NCBI RefSeq assembly: GCF_024166365.1
Contig: NC_064846.1
Span: 28,665,866 to 28,729,865, forward strand
Direction: 5' to 3'
Source of the DNA: Elephas maximus indicus
Taxonomy: Eukaryota > Chordata > Mammalia > Proboscidea > Elephantidae
DNA: 64,000 nucleotides
This document shows positions 8,940 to 20,568 of the stretch, piece by piece; positions within the stretch are counted from its first letter, which is position 1, and every line of letters begins with the position of its first letter. A program made the position numbers and the translations under genes. The notes under the pieces are model-generated. The model was not told the DNA's origin and ran no database searches. It saw nothing but the letters and a program-made list of their open reading frames with translations.

Positions 8940-11885
8940 ATTTAGAAAACATCATTGTAGTAAACCATAATTACACCTCATTAAAAGAATGTCCTCTAAT
9001 ATCTTTTCATTTCAGCTATCCCTGTTGTCTTACAAGATGAATTTCAAACCCTAGAAAGCGCTCTCAACACTGACCTGAGTAGCTGGCGCACCCGAAACTC
9101 CCATAGCAATTTCATATAACTGGGGATATTCTCAACGGTTTTCTTCACAAAATTTAAGAATACTTTTTATTCTCTCAACTGTTAGTGGACCATCAAAGCC
9201 AATATTAACAGTATAGTCGTTTGATCCCAATGTAACTGTTTTTCTTTCATTTTGAGAAAATAACTTCATCTCATCAACATCATCATTTGGATCAAGAGTA
9301 CTTCCTGAATTGATTTCCTTTGTTACATTTTCAGTATTGCTCCTTTTCAGATTTACTGTCATCTCTCAAATGCTTTTTAAATGTAATATGTCTTTCACTT
9401 TAAGCTCAGAACTAATTAGAATTTGATAACAAGGACCTAGATAAACTGCTCCTAATATGCTACCATTTTCAATGATAACTTTTTCCTTGACATTAAATTT
9501 TTCAGTGTGTTTCTAAATGTATTATTAAGGGTTCTTAATTTTAGCTTAGTTTCCACCCACATCCCCAAAACGTAACTTATGGTTAATTGTTCACTTTGCA
9601 ATCTTACTGTAATTTTCTTTAAAGGTTTTAAAGTTTCCGAAAATAATTTGACATACGCCCATTTGTCAGTAGAAAAGTATTATTTCATATTATTCTCAGC
9701 TAATACATCACAGGAGTTTTTGCATCCATGGTGCATATACTCTTCCATCCTGTTGCAATGTAGTACAAAAAAAAATTTTTTTTTCCAAAAATTTGGTAGA
9801 CAATGCCAGAATGCGAAGTATTCAAGCAAGTTCACAATATTCACCAAAAAATTCTTTCAGTTCAGCATCCTTTATTACATCTTTAATAACTATTTGAAGT
9901 GTGTGTGCAGCACACTTTATACCAGTCAATCTTTTCTTATGTTATAAACCTTTTTGCTTTCACTGCACTCTGCGATGGTTAATGTCTGCAAGTCAGAGCG
10001 CATTAAGTCAGAGTCTTCAAAATTGTCATTTTGCCCTGACATTTTATATTGGATTTCATTATCGTTTCTGAGCAAATCAACAAATTTTATCGTATTAGAC
10101 TCATTTTTTGGTGGCTAAAAAAAAAAAAAACTTTTTTTTTTTTTTTACAGAATAAATCTGTTGCAAATCAATGTTGTACTTCTCTAAAATTTAATACACA
10201 GTGGTTTTTATGTACAGACCTGTGTGTCTTTTTTTAATTCTTTCATTCCAATGTCAACAGATGTATCTTACCATCTTGTGCTAACAAAGCCACTTTCAAA
10301 AAGAATATTTCTTTTTCTAGATTACTACAAATTTTGGAGCTAAGTGTTAAGGATGAGGGAGATATCATTTCCCTAATATTCTGTGAGTTGACTGAAAAAA
10401 TTTTGACCAGTTGAAGCAGTAATTGGCTTTGAAGTTTTACAGGGTCCTGAATATTCAATTAACTCAATTGAACAAATGTTAATAGTAACTAATTCAACAC
10501 ATGCATCCACAATTGTTTATCTAATTTCACTTTAAGATTTCTGGAATGGCAAACACATCTAATGATTTTTGTTGCTTATTCCTAACAGTTCTGACACTCT
10601 CTTCAATCTTCTTTGCCTTCTTGCTTTGCACTGCATTGTATTCATCCATATGGCGACGCTTCAGGTGCATCTCTAAATTCTCTGTGTGGTCTCCAACTGT
10701 ATCTGTATTGCAAACTTTACAAGTGCTTTTATCTTCAATCTCTTCATACTTGAAAAATTCTCGACAGGGATTTTCCTCTGGTTCGTCCCATGCAAGAATT
10801 CAAGGGATAAGAAATAATATTAACATTAGGGCATATTTTCTATTACATTACAGTAAAAACAAGTCTTGGACTTTGAGAACAAAAAGATAATAGAATACAT
10901 AAACACATTTATAGAAATGAATTAGAGCCAGTACGTATTAAAATGCTTCTAGCCATGGATTGTCATCATAGTAGAAAAACCAGAATAGCTTCAATTAAAC
11001 ATTCTCATGATTTGCCGATTTCTTCCATTTGAAGTCCCACTTTACAACATTGTCGTACATTCATCCAACACCTTTTAAAGAAAATCTCACTTCATAGTGA
11101 TGCCATCAAGTTGTTTTCAGTGAAATAACGGTATATCACAATTGAAACATTACTTTTCTCCCCACTAGTTGCTTATGTTTGTTAACATCTCTATTTGTGA
11201 GATAAATATCAAATTTGAACGTATAAGTACAATGTTTGACTGTACCTTTGAGTCCAGATTGAATATAATGGAATATCAAAAAAATATACACTATTTTTTA
11301 TTTCTTGAATTTAAATATCACACTTAAAAATGTGAATAATGTACATTTAAAATGTTTACACTCACCTGACAAATTCACATGAAAGTCTGTTCAGGATTCA
11401 GATGCAGCTTAACCAGCTCTTTCAGATTTCTGACTACGAGTGTTCTCAATCACTGAGTGTTTCTCACGTCTTTGGTTGGCATAGCTCCCATTACTGTGAG
11501 AGAAGTCAAGCATGGAGCGGAACCAGGGAACTGCGACTGGCCTTTCAGTGGTTTCCCTAACTGCAGCTATCACCTATAGCTGCGCCTGTGGAATAACACT
11601 TGCCAAAACAGTGAACTGTGCCCTTACCAGCCGTGTGCCAGAGAAGCATTCAGGGTACAGGGTGCAGGTGCGAATTAAACATAAATGGTCCAATGGTCTT
11701 GCTTACAACTTAAAAATTATCATTGAACCGAACATAGAGGAGTGAAAAAAATAACAGCTTTCGATTTCGGTTCGGGTTCAGAAAAACTTTTTTTTTTTTT
11801 TCCTATTAGGGTTTTGGTTTCACCCCAGCAAAAATTTCAGTTTTTTCACTTTCAGTTTTGGGTTCCATTCCGGTCGGAAGACCTG
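8940..11885 (-). mobile_element. decayed hAT-superfamily DNA transposon
   Basis: Read on the minus strand, this region encodes remnants of a BED-finger hAT transposase. The upstream side (11.74-11.88 kb) carries GGTTCGGGTTC/GGGTTCC-type motifs typical of hAT subterminal regions. Several stops and frameshifts show it is an inactive fossil. Its downstream terminus may lie at about 0.6 kb, beyond the young L1. I cannot assign it to a named family. Confidence 0.75.
8960..10830 (-). pseudogene. hAT transposase pseudogene (BED finger to hATC)
   Basis: From high to low coordinates, 10.81-10.53 kb encodes a BED zinc finger with CKVC and HLKRRH (CX2C...HX4H), followed by KSLDVFA, a typical post-finger motif. 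Around 10.50-10.14 kb come VDACVELVTI and then IDLQQIYSV, both hAT catalytic-domain landmarks. At 9.68-9.58 kb there is a DKWAYVKLFSETLKPL-like segment. Near 9.16-9.0 kb lies YPQLYEIAMGVSGAPATQVS with VESAF and GLKFIL, the hallmark of the C-terminal hATC dimerisation domain. One 76-codon piece (9362-9132) is still open. Stops and frameshifts, a poly-T/A expansion near 10.12 kb and missing residues make a functional product impossible. A domesticated gene is unlikely for the same reason. Confidence 0.8.
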
Positions 11886-12393
11886 TCTTGAACTCCACTA
11901 CTTGTAGCAGCATCTTTTGTGTTTGCATTCACACGTTTCTTTGTTCTCTTTGTTATTTCTTAGTGATTTCTGACAGAAGTAGAAGATTCTTCCTTATACT
12001 TTCATATTCACATGGAAGTCCTATTATGTCTTTCCCAATATTCTTTAGTATTTTTCTTAGAATCCATGTAATTGTTAAACAAAGTACATGCAATTTTAAC
12101 TACCAATTTGTATATAGTATGTCTCTCCAATTATTGAAGCTCTTTTTTATGCCCCTCAGCAAACTTTTGTAGTCCCTAACCTACTATATATTACTTGCTG
12201 AGTCCTCACCCCCACCCAGCATTGGCATTTTATTAATTTTTCTGACTGTAACCATTTCCTTCTATTGAATCAAAAGTGTTACCTTCTTCTGCCTTTCTGT
12301 GCAACCATGGTTTGGGATATGATCTCACCAAAACATCTAAAATTCTGGAGGACAAAATCAGAAGAAAATGTACACGAATTTTTCACTTCTTAT
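11886..12393. other. unrecognised sequence
   Basis: AT-rich and T-rich. An open frame at 11858-12172 has no motif and looks like chance. Nothing else seen. Confidence 0.45.
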
Positions 12394-12533
12394 GGCTTCT
12401 AACCAAAAGGTCAGCAGTTCGAATCCATCAGGTGCTCCTTGGAAACCCTATGGGGCAGTTTTACTCTGTCCTGTAGGGTCACTATGAGTCAGAATTGACT
12501 CGATGGCAATGGGTTCGGTTTTGTTTTTGGTTT
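12394..12533 (+). repeat. AfroSINE-type SINE, 5'-truncated
   Basis: Starts inside the tRNA-like head at TTCTAACCAAAAGGTCAGCAG. It keeps the B-box (GGTTCGAATCC-like) region, the GGAAACCCTATGGGGCAGTT body and the tail GGCAATGGGTTCGGTTTTG. Confidence 0.88.
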
Positions 12534-13202
12534 ACTATTAGAAAGCTTACCTTTCTTTTCTGACCAGCAAACCCAAAATAGGAAAGAGGGCTGATTTTTT
12601 TTTAATTAAACCAATGGGAGAGTTCTGTGAATAATAGTCATATAAGCTAATAAAGGCAGTCTTGCCTCTGTCACATTTATTTCCCTGAACTAATGCCTAT
12701 TTTTCAGGTTTTAAAACACTTTATGGAACAACTACTTTTTAAAGGTCACCATTTGCATTTGCTTTTTTTTAAGCTTCATTCCTCTTAATGTGAGATGAGC
12801 ATGTGTTTCTGCCAAGGGTTGCTTTTCTGTGACAAGCATGGGAGAGCGCTTTGCTAATTAGAGTCTTAAATATTCCCTAATATTCTATCATCCATTCCAT
12901 TGATCTGAGGCATTTCCTGGTTGAGTGAGTGCCTGAATGCTGAGCATACAAGGGAAAGCCATTTTTTCCGTTTGAAAAGGCTGAATATTACACATAAAAG
13001 ATAACACCACATAACTGCCAATTCCTTTCTAACCCAGATTTAATAGCTCTTGGGGGGAAAAAATCACTAAAACATCAAAAATTTAAAAAAAGAAAGGCGC
13101 ATCCAAAGGTGATTAAGTCTAGAGATTGTGGTTTCTTTTAACCTTGAGAAGTATTTTCTCTTGACATTTGATATAACCAACCCTCGTTAATTTGAACTTT
13201 CA
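12534..13202. other. unrecognised sequence
   Basis: No gene and no repeat recognised by eye. Confidence 0.45.
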
Positions 13203-13288
13203 AGGAGCCCTGGTGGCGCAGTGGTTAAGTGCTTGGCTGACAACCAAAAAGGTCAGTGGTTCAAACCCACTGGCTGTTCCATGGGAAA
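13203..13288 (+). repeat. AfroSINE-type SINE, 5' half only
   Basis: GGAGCCCTGGTGGCGCAGTG carries a well-preserved A box, and GGTTCAAACCC is the B box. The copy then stops after GTTCCATGGG without the RTE-like 3' part, so it is 3'-truncated. Confidence 0.85.
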
Positions 13289-13761
13289 ATTTAATATAAT
13301 TTGGACAGGGATTCATCTAATATTTGGACTAATTATTAACTTGTTATATATTCACTAAAACTAAGACTTCCATCCTGGAATCTATTTTATTAAAATCTGT
13401 TGATTTACTTATGTACTGGAAATAAATGAATTTTATAAAAATCCATAATTCAGATTCTTCACTAATCATTATTTGTCTTATTAGTGAAGATTTTGTTAAA
13501 TATTGTTTTACGATTTTTGCTAGATGTGTGTGAATGTTTGTACATGTATGCAGTATATAGTTGGTAATTTTACCTTCATTGACATAGTTCAACAGACAAG
13601 GATTGCATGGGAAAATATCTTTTTTTTATGTGACTTCTAGTTCAGGATAATTTTACATTCTTTGAAACAGTTTACCTGAGAAACATGAGAACAAAATCAT
13701 ATTTATGTAGTATTTCATTCACTTGTAGTTATATTTTTATGGAATTTAAGCATTTTTTTTA
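13289..13761. other. unrecognised AT-rich sequence
   Basis: No gene or nameable repeat. The minus-strand open frame at 13592-13344 has no motif. Confidence 0.45.
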
Positions 13762-13971
13762 AAAGATGTCCTGGTAGTGCAGTGGTTAAGCGATTGGCTG
13801 CTACCCAAAAGATCAGTGGTTCGAACTCCCCAGGGGCTGCACAGGAGAAAGACGTGGAAGTCTGCTTCCATAAAAATTACATCTTTGGAGACCCAATGGG
13901 GCAGTTTTTCTCTATTGTATAGGGCTGCTATGAGTCGGAATTGTCTCAAGGGCAATGGGTCTGGGTTTATG
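13762..13971 (+). repeat. AfroSINE-type SINE, long variant
   Basis: Has the tRNA-like head, then the extra segment CACAGGAGAAAGACGTGGAA and TCTGCTTCCATAAAAATTAC, which the short variant lacks. The GGAGACCCAATGGGGCAGTT body follows, and the GGCAATGGGTCTGGGTTT tail ends it. Confidence 0.9.
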
Positions 13972-14771
13972 GGCAAGCGTTTTTACTTTCCCAGAATAAC
14001 TAAAACTATGAAGTTAGTCTGGTAGAGGCTCTTCTGCATGTCCTTACCAAATTTTGAGTTGGAGAGTTTAAAAAATTTTGGCTCTGCACTGACTCCCTAG
14101 GTGACCTTAGGCTAGTAATTTACCTCTTTTCACTCCAGATATTCTGCTAGGGAAAAGGTTAATCATATTTGCCATCTATTTAACTCACAGTTGGATTAGA
14201 GTGGTGATCACTAAAAAGTGCTTTTGGAAGCTAAATGAGAAATAAATGCCAATTATAATTTACACTTTATATGTGTGCTACTGATAAAGTAATAAAAACA
14301 GGTTCACCCGTTTAAAGCTACTCAGGGGAAACATGTTTAAAAATATAGCCATTGAATGGAATGAAAAATAGTCTTCAAATATAGCTCAAGACCTTTGGTA
14401 GAATACTTTGCAACAGTAGGTAACCATTCTTACTCTTTTAAAACATTCAGCTGTAACCTATTCAGAGAAAAATAATAATCTGAATTACATGATACCAAAA
14501 CAACTGCCTGAGACATTCATTCAAAAATTATTTCCTTACATTTTTTTTACATTTTCAAAGAATTCATTCAGTTTTGCCTGAATGTTTGGTTATATAAAGA
14601 TTTTTTTCTCCACACTTAAGAGAGTTGTATGTGACTTTGGAGCTAAAGATTTGTTTTTCTTTCCTTTTTTTTTTCTTTTTTGCCTTTATGGGAATAACCA
14701 TCCTTTGATTTCCTTATCGTGGACTTAGATGCTCTTAGTCTCAGGAATAAAATGAACATGAATACTACCTA

Positions 14772-14802
<31 letters not shown>

Positions 14803-15410
14803 CCTATTGTTAAAATCAATACGTGATTCTGGAAGTATTTATAATTTGCTGATAATAAATTGTCAATATGTATATTTGAACTGTGTCTTACCACTTTAAA
14901 ACTTGGGTGGGGGTCTTGAATGGAATGAGTAGGTTTTATTTTAAAGTGTCTAAATTATTGGTAACTGCTCTCCTTGCAAATGGGTGCCTTTCCATTTAGG
15001 TTTATTAAGGATTTAAATTAATGCAGCCTGTTTATTGCCCAGTTCATTCCAAGTTTATTTGTCAAAGTTGAAAGACCCCTAATACGTGTGGGGAGAACCA
15101 GACTTGAAACAATATCAATAGCATATAGGTTTCAGGGTTTTACTAAATATATTTTTTTCGACAGATACAAGTGACTCCCTGGGCATTAGGCACTAAAAAG
15201 AAAAAAAAAATAGGCACTAAGGAGTATCAATCAATGCAACCGGAAATTCATTAAACAGTTTCCTAACATGTTGATTTACTTTATCTTCAAAACTGTGTTA
15301 TTATTTCTAAGGAAACATATACTTGTAGAAAAACATTGGTGAAGTTGTTTTTCCTTCTGAGGATTACCCTGATCTTAGGCTTTCTCTAAATGTGAAGTTT
15401 ACTATCAGCG
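13972..15410. other. unrecognised sequence with a (TA)n tract
   Basis: AT-rich, no gene seen. A pure (TA)n microsatellite of about 28 bp lies at 14771-14798. Confidence 0.5.
14771..14798. repeat. (TA)n microsatellite
   Basis: About 14 uninterrupted TA units, likely length-polymorphic. Confidence 0.9.
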
Positions 15411-15606
15411 TTGTTGTTGGTTGCCATCAAGTCAGTTTTGACTCCTGGCGACCCCATGTGTATAGAGTAGAACTGCTCCATAGGGTTTCCAAGGCTGTGA
15501 CATTTTGGAAATAGATTGTTAGGCCTGTCTTCCAAGGTGCCTCTGGATGGGTTCGAACAGCCAACCTATTGGTTAGTAGTCCAGCCCTTAATCATTTGCG
15601 CCACGT
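15411..15606 (-). repeat. AfroSINE-type SINE, long variant
   Basis: Reverse orientation. It starts TTGTTGTTGG (complement of the CAACAAC tail), contains GTTTCCAAGGCTGTGACATT and GGAAATAGATTGTTAGGCCT (the long-variant insert), and ends in the complement of the tRNA head with GGGTTCGAAC. Confidence 0.88.
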
Positions 15607-15648
15607 ATGAATAGCAGGTACCAACATTTACTCCTCTCTTTGTTCACC

Positions 15649-15808
15649 TTGGAGCCTGAGTGGTGCAGTGGTTAAGAGCTCGGCTCCTAACCAAAAGGTT
15701 GGTAGTTTGAATCCACCAGTCACTCCTTGGAAACCCCATGGCACAGTTCTGCTTCATCCTGTAGACTCGCTGTGAGTCCGAATTGACTTGATGGCAACTG
15801 GGTTTTTT
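15649..15808 (+). repeat. AfroSINE-type SINE, short variant
   Basis: GGAGCCTGAGTGGTGCAGTG, AACCAAAAGGTTGGTAGTTT, TCCTTGGAAACCCCATGGCA and GGCAACTGGGTTTT occur in the usual order. It lies about 40 bp from the preceding SINE, in the opposite orientation. Confidence 0.9.
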
Positions 15809-18650
15809 TTTTCTTTTTGCTCACTTACAATTTATAAATACCACTTAGCAATTTTATTTTTAAAACTATGTAAATTTTAATAGGCCAAACCAGGGAAAGT
15901 AGAAAACTTTATTAGGCAATATAAAGGACATCTTTATATATCATATAACCACTACAACTCATTCAATTAACACGTGTTTCTTCATTAAGATTCTTTAGCA
16001 TTTAAAGTGATACATTTAAAATAACTTTACAGTATTTGCAAAAAAGCTTTTAAAGGGCTCTATGTCATAAAAATTATTCAGAAATAACTTATTTCATTAA
16101 CTTTTCATTTACAACGTATAGTGGAAATGAGGTTTGCTTGTAGTAGCGGAAAGGGGAAAGGGCTTGGATGGCTTGAAAAGAGTGGAAAGAATAGGTGTCC
16201 AATTTTTCTTATGCGTGAAAGCTTTAGTGTATTAGTCAAATAATCCCCATATATACTTTTACCAGCTATATCTTCTAGAAGCAAAAGCAAATTCATGATT
16301 TGGGGTATCTTGAGGGACTTTGACTCTCCAGATCCCTGCTGGAAGTCTCCTGCATTCTTAGGGCAAGAATGACCAATGAGTCCTTGTCGTGTTCTATTCA
16401 CAATTTCAGAAAGTAAAGGAAATTAGAAGAAGAGATTCTCCATTGTTTCAAAAAGAAAGGATGTTTGGTGAAAAAGTTTAAGAGATCATGAACTGAAATA
16501 TCTATGTCATTTACCAAACTGAGCTTAGTTAGACTAGTTGACCACCAAGGTTCAATCTAAACCCATGATACATACTTTCACTATTATACAGAGAATCTAT
16601 AAGGAGTTAACCAACACATACTTGCATTCAGATTGTGTGGCCTGTAGTGTTTTAGGCATAGAGGAGTATTTAAAATGAGAACAAAAAAAGTTACACCTCA
16701 GAGACATGCATCAGCATAATATAAAATTTTGTAAAGCACATGGTAAATAGTGTGTTTTATTCTTTTAACTGCTATGAGTGCACAATGAACTGAAATAGTC
16801 AAGAACAAGGTGGGCCATGAATTGCTTTGAAAAGGATAAATATGATTTGTATCAGTAAAGAGGAGAAGAAAGTCCATTCATATGGAGGAAAATAGCATAG
16901 CCAAAAATGTGGAGGTAAAATTGAGCATGATGTGCGAAAATTGAGCTCTTTCCTCTACAACCATTCTAGGAAGGACATATTATATTTTATTGTACATTTT
17001 AAAAGGTATATTTTTCTAAACTATTTTGATTGCCATTTACTTAGGCCTTCTGTCAATGCCATTTTTATCCTTTAGATGCTTCTGATGTTACTGGTTTCAC
17101 CTCGGGTAAATTGGTCATAGGGTATCCATTGAATTGCATTCAAGGTTCAGATATTTCTATTGGAATTTTGAACACGTATCACTTGAATGGTTTCTGCATT
17201 AGCAAAATACGCACCTCCCCAAAGAGGTAATTCATCTATACCCTGAAAAAGCAGATAATTAAATGATTTTAATCTGCTTTTCTTGCCAGTATTTAACACA
17301 TTAATAAGTATTGTGATTTCATTTTTGAAAGTGCCTGACAATTGGGTGAGTAGCAAAGTGAGTGGAATAGAATGATTAATTTTAATGTGCAGAAATCAGA
17401 TAAAATAAACCTTAAAGGAATAGCTTGATTTTGCACTCTCCACTTTACCTTTTGAGAAACAACTGGGTCCTTTGAAGTGAATTCTCTCTCATTATAGTTA
17501 ACTGCATACTTTAGATGAAAATATTTTATTTTTAGAAAATTATTTAACATATTGACTTAAATTCCAAGTTGATGTTCCTCTTTGCATATGCAAAGTTGAC
17601 ATGACTGATTTTAAAATGAAAGCTCTTAGCTTCAACTGTTAATGTCAAAAAATACAATATTATTGTTGTATCATTAACTTCACATTGGCGTAGTTTGGCC
17701 TTCCCTGTGGTAGAACTTCAAAGCATCCATATATTTTTCTTAACAGCAACTAAGGTGAGGGTCAGAACCATTTGCTTTTGTGTATTTATTTATTTTAAAA
17801 TGTTCCTTCCAGGACCCCTTCTGCATAGATTTAGAGATTTCTTCCTTATGCTTTTTATGTCTATATCTACATAATATGATCAGGGATATATAGCTAACCA
17901 AAGATAACCATCCCGCCTCCCCTGTGGAAAGTGGCGAAGAAACCTAAATCAAGAACAGGCTGATTTTGCCAAATTATTCCAGGGATAGAACTTCCTCTAA
18001 TGTCTCAAAAGCAACTGATGTATATTAAATCTCTCCTACAGTATTTATTGTTGTGTGCCAATTTTTCAGAGTACACAATTTACCTACACATTATTTTATG
18101 ACAGTGTCTCTATACTTATCTAAAAAAAAATGTATGGCATTTTTTGATATGAATCTTCTCTGTCACCATTCTGCTTCATTACCCACAATCTAATAGACAG
18201 GCAGAGAAAAAATGGTAATTCCTAAGTGTGCCCTGAAGTTAAGTATTAGAATAGATTGGGCAACAAGACTTATCAGAACTCTCATCTTTTACTATTTCAC
18301 AAATTCCGTAGAGGAGGAGTCATTCTCAACTGAGGGCAAACGTCTGCAGACTTTTTGCTTTTCACTAAGAGTTGAATGAGGAATGATAAAATTACTTTCC
18401 CTCAAAGCATTGACAGAAGTGAGTAATTATGGAGCAGGACCAGTGTTAGTTCTCTCAAAAACAGTAAAGCTTGAGGCACTTCATCTTAAAAAAAAAACTC
18501 CATAACAAAGCTCATAACAAAAATGAGTCAAATTGGCAGAACAACTGAAATCAGCCATCCAACTGAATAGTTTGCCAACATGTGTTTAAGAGTAACGTAT
18601 GTTAAAAACTAAAGATTAAAAAAAATTAAAGGTAATACCTTCCTGAAATG
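15809..18650. other. unrecognised sequence
   Basis: About 2.8 kb without a recognisable gene or repeat. The longest open frames (e.g. minus strand 16401-16105, 98 codons) show no motif and are within chance expectation for this composition. Confidence 0.45.
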
Positions 18651-19144
18651 GAATTACCTAATATCACCAAAACTATTTTTTTTCCCCAAATGCTTTTCCT
18701 GCATTTATTGGCATGATCATGTGATATTTCTTCTTTAGGCTATTGATGCGATAGATTGTACCTTAATTGATTTTTGAATGTTGAAGCAGACTTGAAAACC
18801 TGGGATAAATCCTGCTTGGTCGTGGTGTATAATTCTTTTTACACATTGTTAGATTTGATTTGATAATATTTTGTTGAAGATTTTTGCATTTATCTTCATG
18901 AAAGTAAATTGGTCTGTGTTCCTGTCTTATAATATCTTTGTTGATTTTGATACTAGGGTAATGCTGGCCTCATAGAATGACTTAAGACTTACGAAGTGCT
19001 CGCTGCTTCTTCCTCTTTTTTGAAGAGATTTTAGAGTGTTGGTATCATTTCTTCCCTAAATGTTTGGTAGAATTAACCAGTAAAACCATCTGTGCTTGAT
19101 GATTTATGTATTAATTATTGATTCAATTACTCCAGTAGATGTAA

Positions 19145-19359
19145 ACCCAAAAAAACCCAAACCCATTGCCATCAAGTTGATTCAGACTCGTGGCAACTCC
19201 ATGTGTTACAGAATAGGACTGCTCCATAGGGTTTTCTTAGCTATAATCTTTATGGAAGCAGATTGCCAGGTCTTTCTTCCATGGTGCCACTAGGTGGGTT
19301 TGAACCTCCAACATTTGGCCAAACTTTGGTGCAAATGGTTCACACCACTTAAGGGCCTC
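19145..19359 (-). repeat. AfroSINE-type SINE, long variant
   Basis: Begins with the complement of the GGGTTTGGG-type tail, then CCATTGCCATCAAGTTGATT, ATAGGGTTTTCTTAGCTATA, TGGAAGCAGATTGCCAGGTC (long-variant insert), and GGTGGGTTTGAACCTCCAAC (complement of the B-box region). Inserted in the old L1. Confidence 0.88.
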
Positions 19360-19763
19360 AGTAGATTTAGGCCAATTCAAATGATCTATTTCTCCTTGTA
19401 TTAATTTTGGTAGATTGTGTCTTTCAAGGAATGGTCCATTTCCTCTAGGTTATCACATTCGTGGGCATAGGGTTATTCATAATATTCCTTTAATATCCTT
19501 TTAATGTTCACGGGATCAATAGAAATGGCCTCTCTTTTATTTCTGATATTAGTAATTTCTGTCTTCTCCCTTTTTTCTTTGTTAGATTGATTAGAGATTT
19601 ATCAATTTATTGATCTTTTGAAAGAATCAGCTTTTGATCTTGATTTTCTGTATTGATTTCCTGTTTTCCATTTTATTGATTTCTAGTTTTTATTTTATTT
19701 ATTTTTTCTTCTGCCCTCTTTAGGCCTAATTTGCTCTTCTTTTTCTAGTTTCCTAAGGTGGAA

Positions 19764-19919
19764 GTGGAGACCTGGTGGTGCAGTGATTTAAGAGTTTGGT
19801 TGCTAACCAAAAGGTTGGCAATTAGAATCTACCAGCTGTTCCTTGGAAACACTATGGGCCAGTTCTACTCTGTCCTATAGGGTCACTATGAGTCAGAATC
19901 AACTCGAAGGCAACAGGTT
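19764..19919 (+). repeat. AfroSINE-type SINE, short variant
   Basis: GGAGACCTGGTGGTGCAGTG head, AACCAAAAGGTTGGCAATTA, CCTTGGAAACACTATGGGCC, and AACTCGAAGGCAACAGGTTA end. Inserted in the old L1. Confidence 0.9.
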
Positions 19920-20160
19920 AAGGTAGAAGCTTAAACTGTTGATTTTATACCTTTCTTCTTTTCTAATATATGTATTCAATTAAATAAATTTCCCTTTCAG
20001 CACTGCTTTTGCTGCATTCCACGAGTTATATTTTCATTTAGCTCAATATATTTCTTAATTTCTGTTTAGACTTCTTCCTTGTCCCATTTCTTGTTTGGAA
20101 GTGTTCTATTTAATCTCCAAATATTTGGAGATTTTCCATCTATGTTTCTGTTATTGATTT

Positions 20161-20568
20161 CTAGTTTATTTCCATTGTTGTGTGAGCGCATACATTGTTT
20201 GACTTCTTTAAATTTTTAAGGTGTGTTTTATGGCCCAGGGTGTGGTCTGTTTTAGTGAACATTCCATGTGAGCTTGAGAAGAATGCATATTCTGCTGTTG
20301 TTGTTTGAAGTATTCTATACATGACAGTTAGTTCCAATCGATAGATGGTGTTGTTGAGTTCAACTGTGTCATTATTTACTTTCTGCCTGCTGAATCTGTC
20401 AATTACTGATAGATGGGTGTTGAAGTCTCCAAATGTAATAGTGGATTTGTTTGTTTCTCGCTGCAGTGCTATTAGTATTTGCCTCAAATATTTTGATGCT
20501 CCACTGTTAGGTATACACACTTCAAATACTGTTGTATCTTCTTGGAGAATTGAACCATTTATCAGCAT
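20161..20568 (-). pseudogene. L1 ORF2 endonuclease remnant
   Basis: An open 135-codon stretch homologous to residues of about 100-235 of an intact L1 ORF2. It shows TFGDFNTHLS (active-site Asp/Asn), then AEYAFFSSSHGMFTKTDHTL and GHKTHL. The Asp-His equivalent further on is not clear. It belongs to the old minus-strand L1 and is an isolated fragment, not a gene. Confidence 0.8.

Noticed and set aside
16105..16401. A 98-codon minus-strand frame as a possible small gene
   Set aside because: No motif, no splice or promoter context I could defend, and length within chance expectation for the window.
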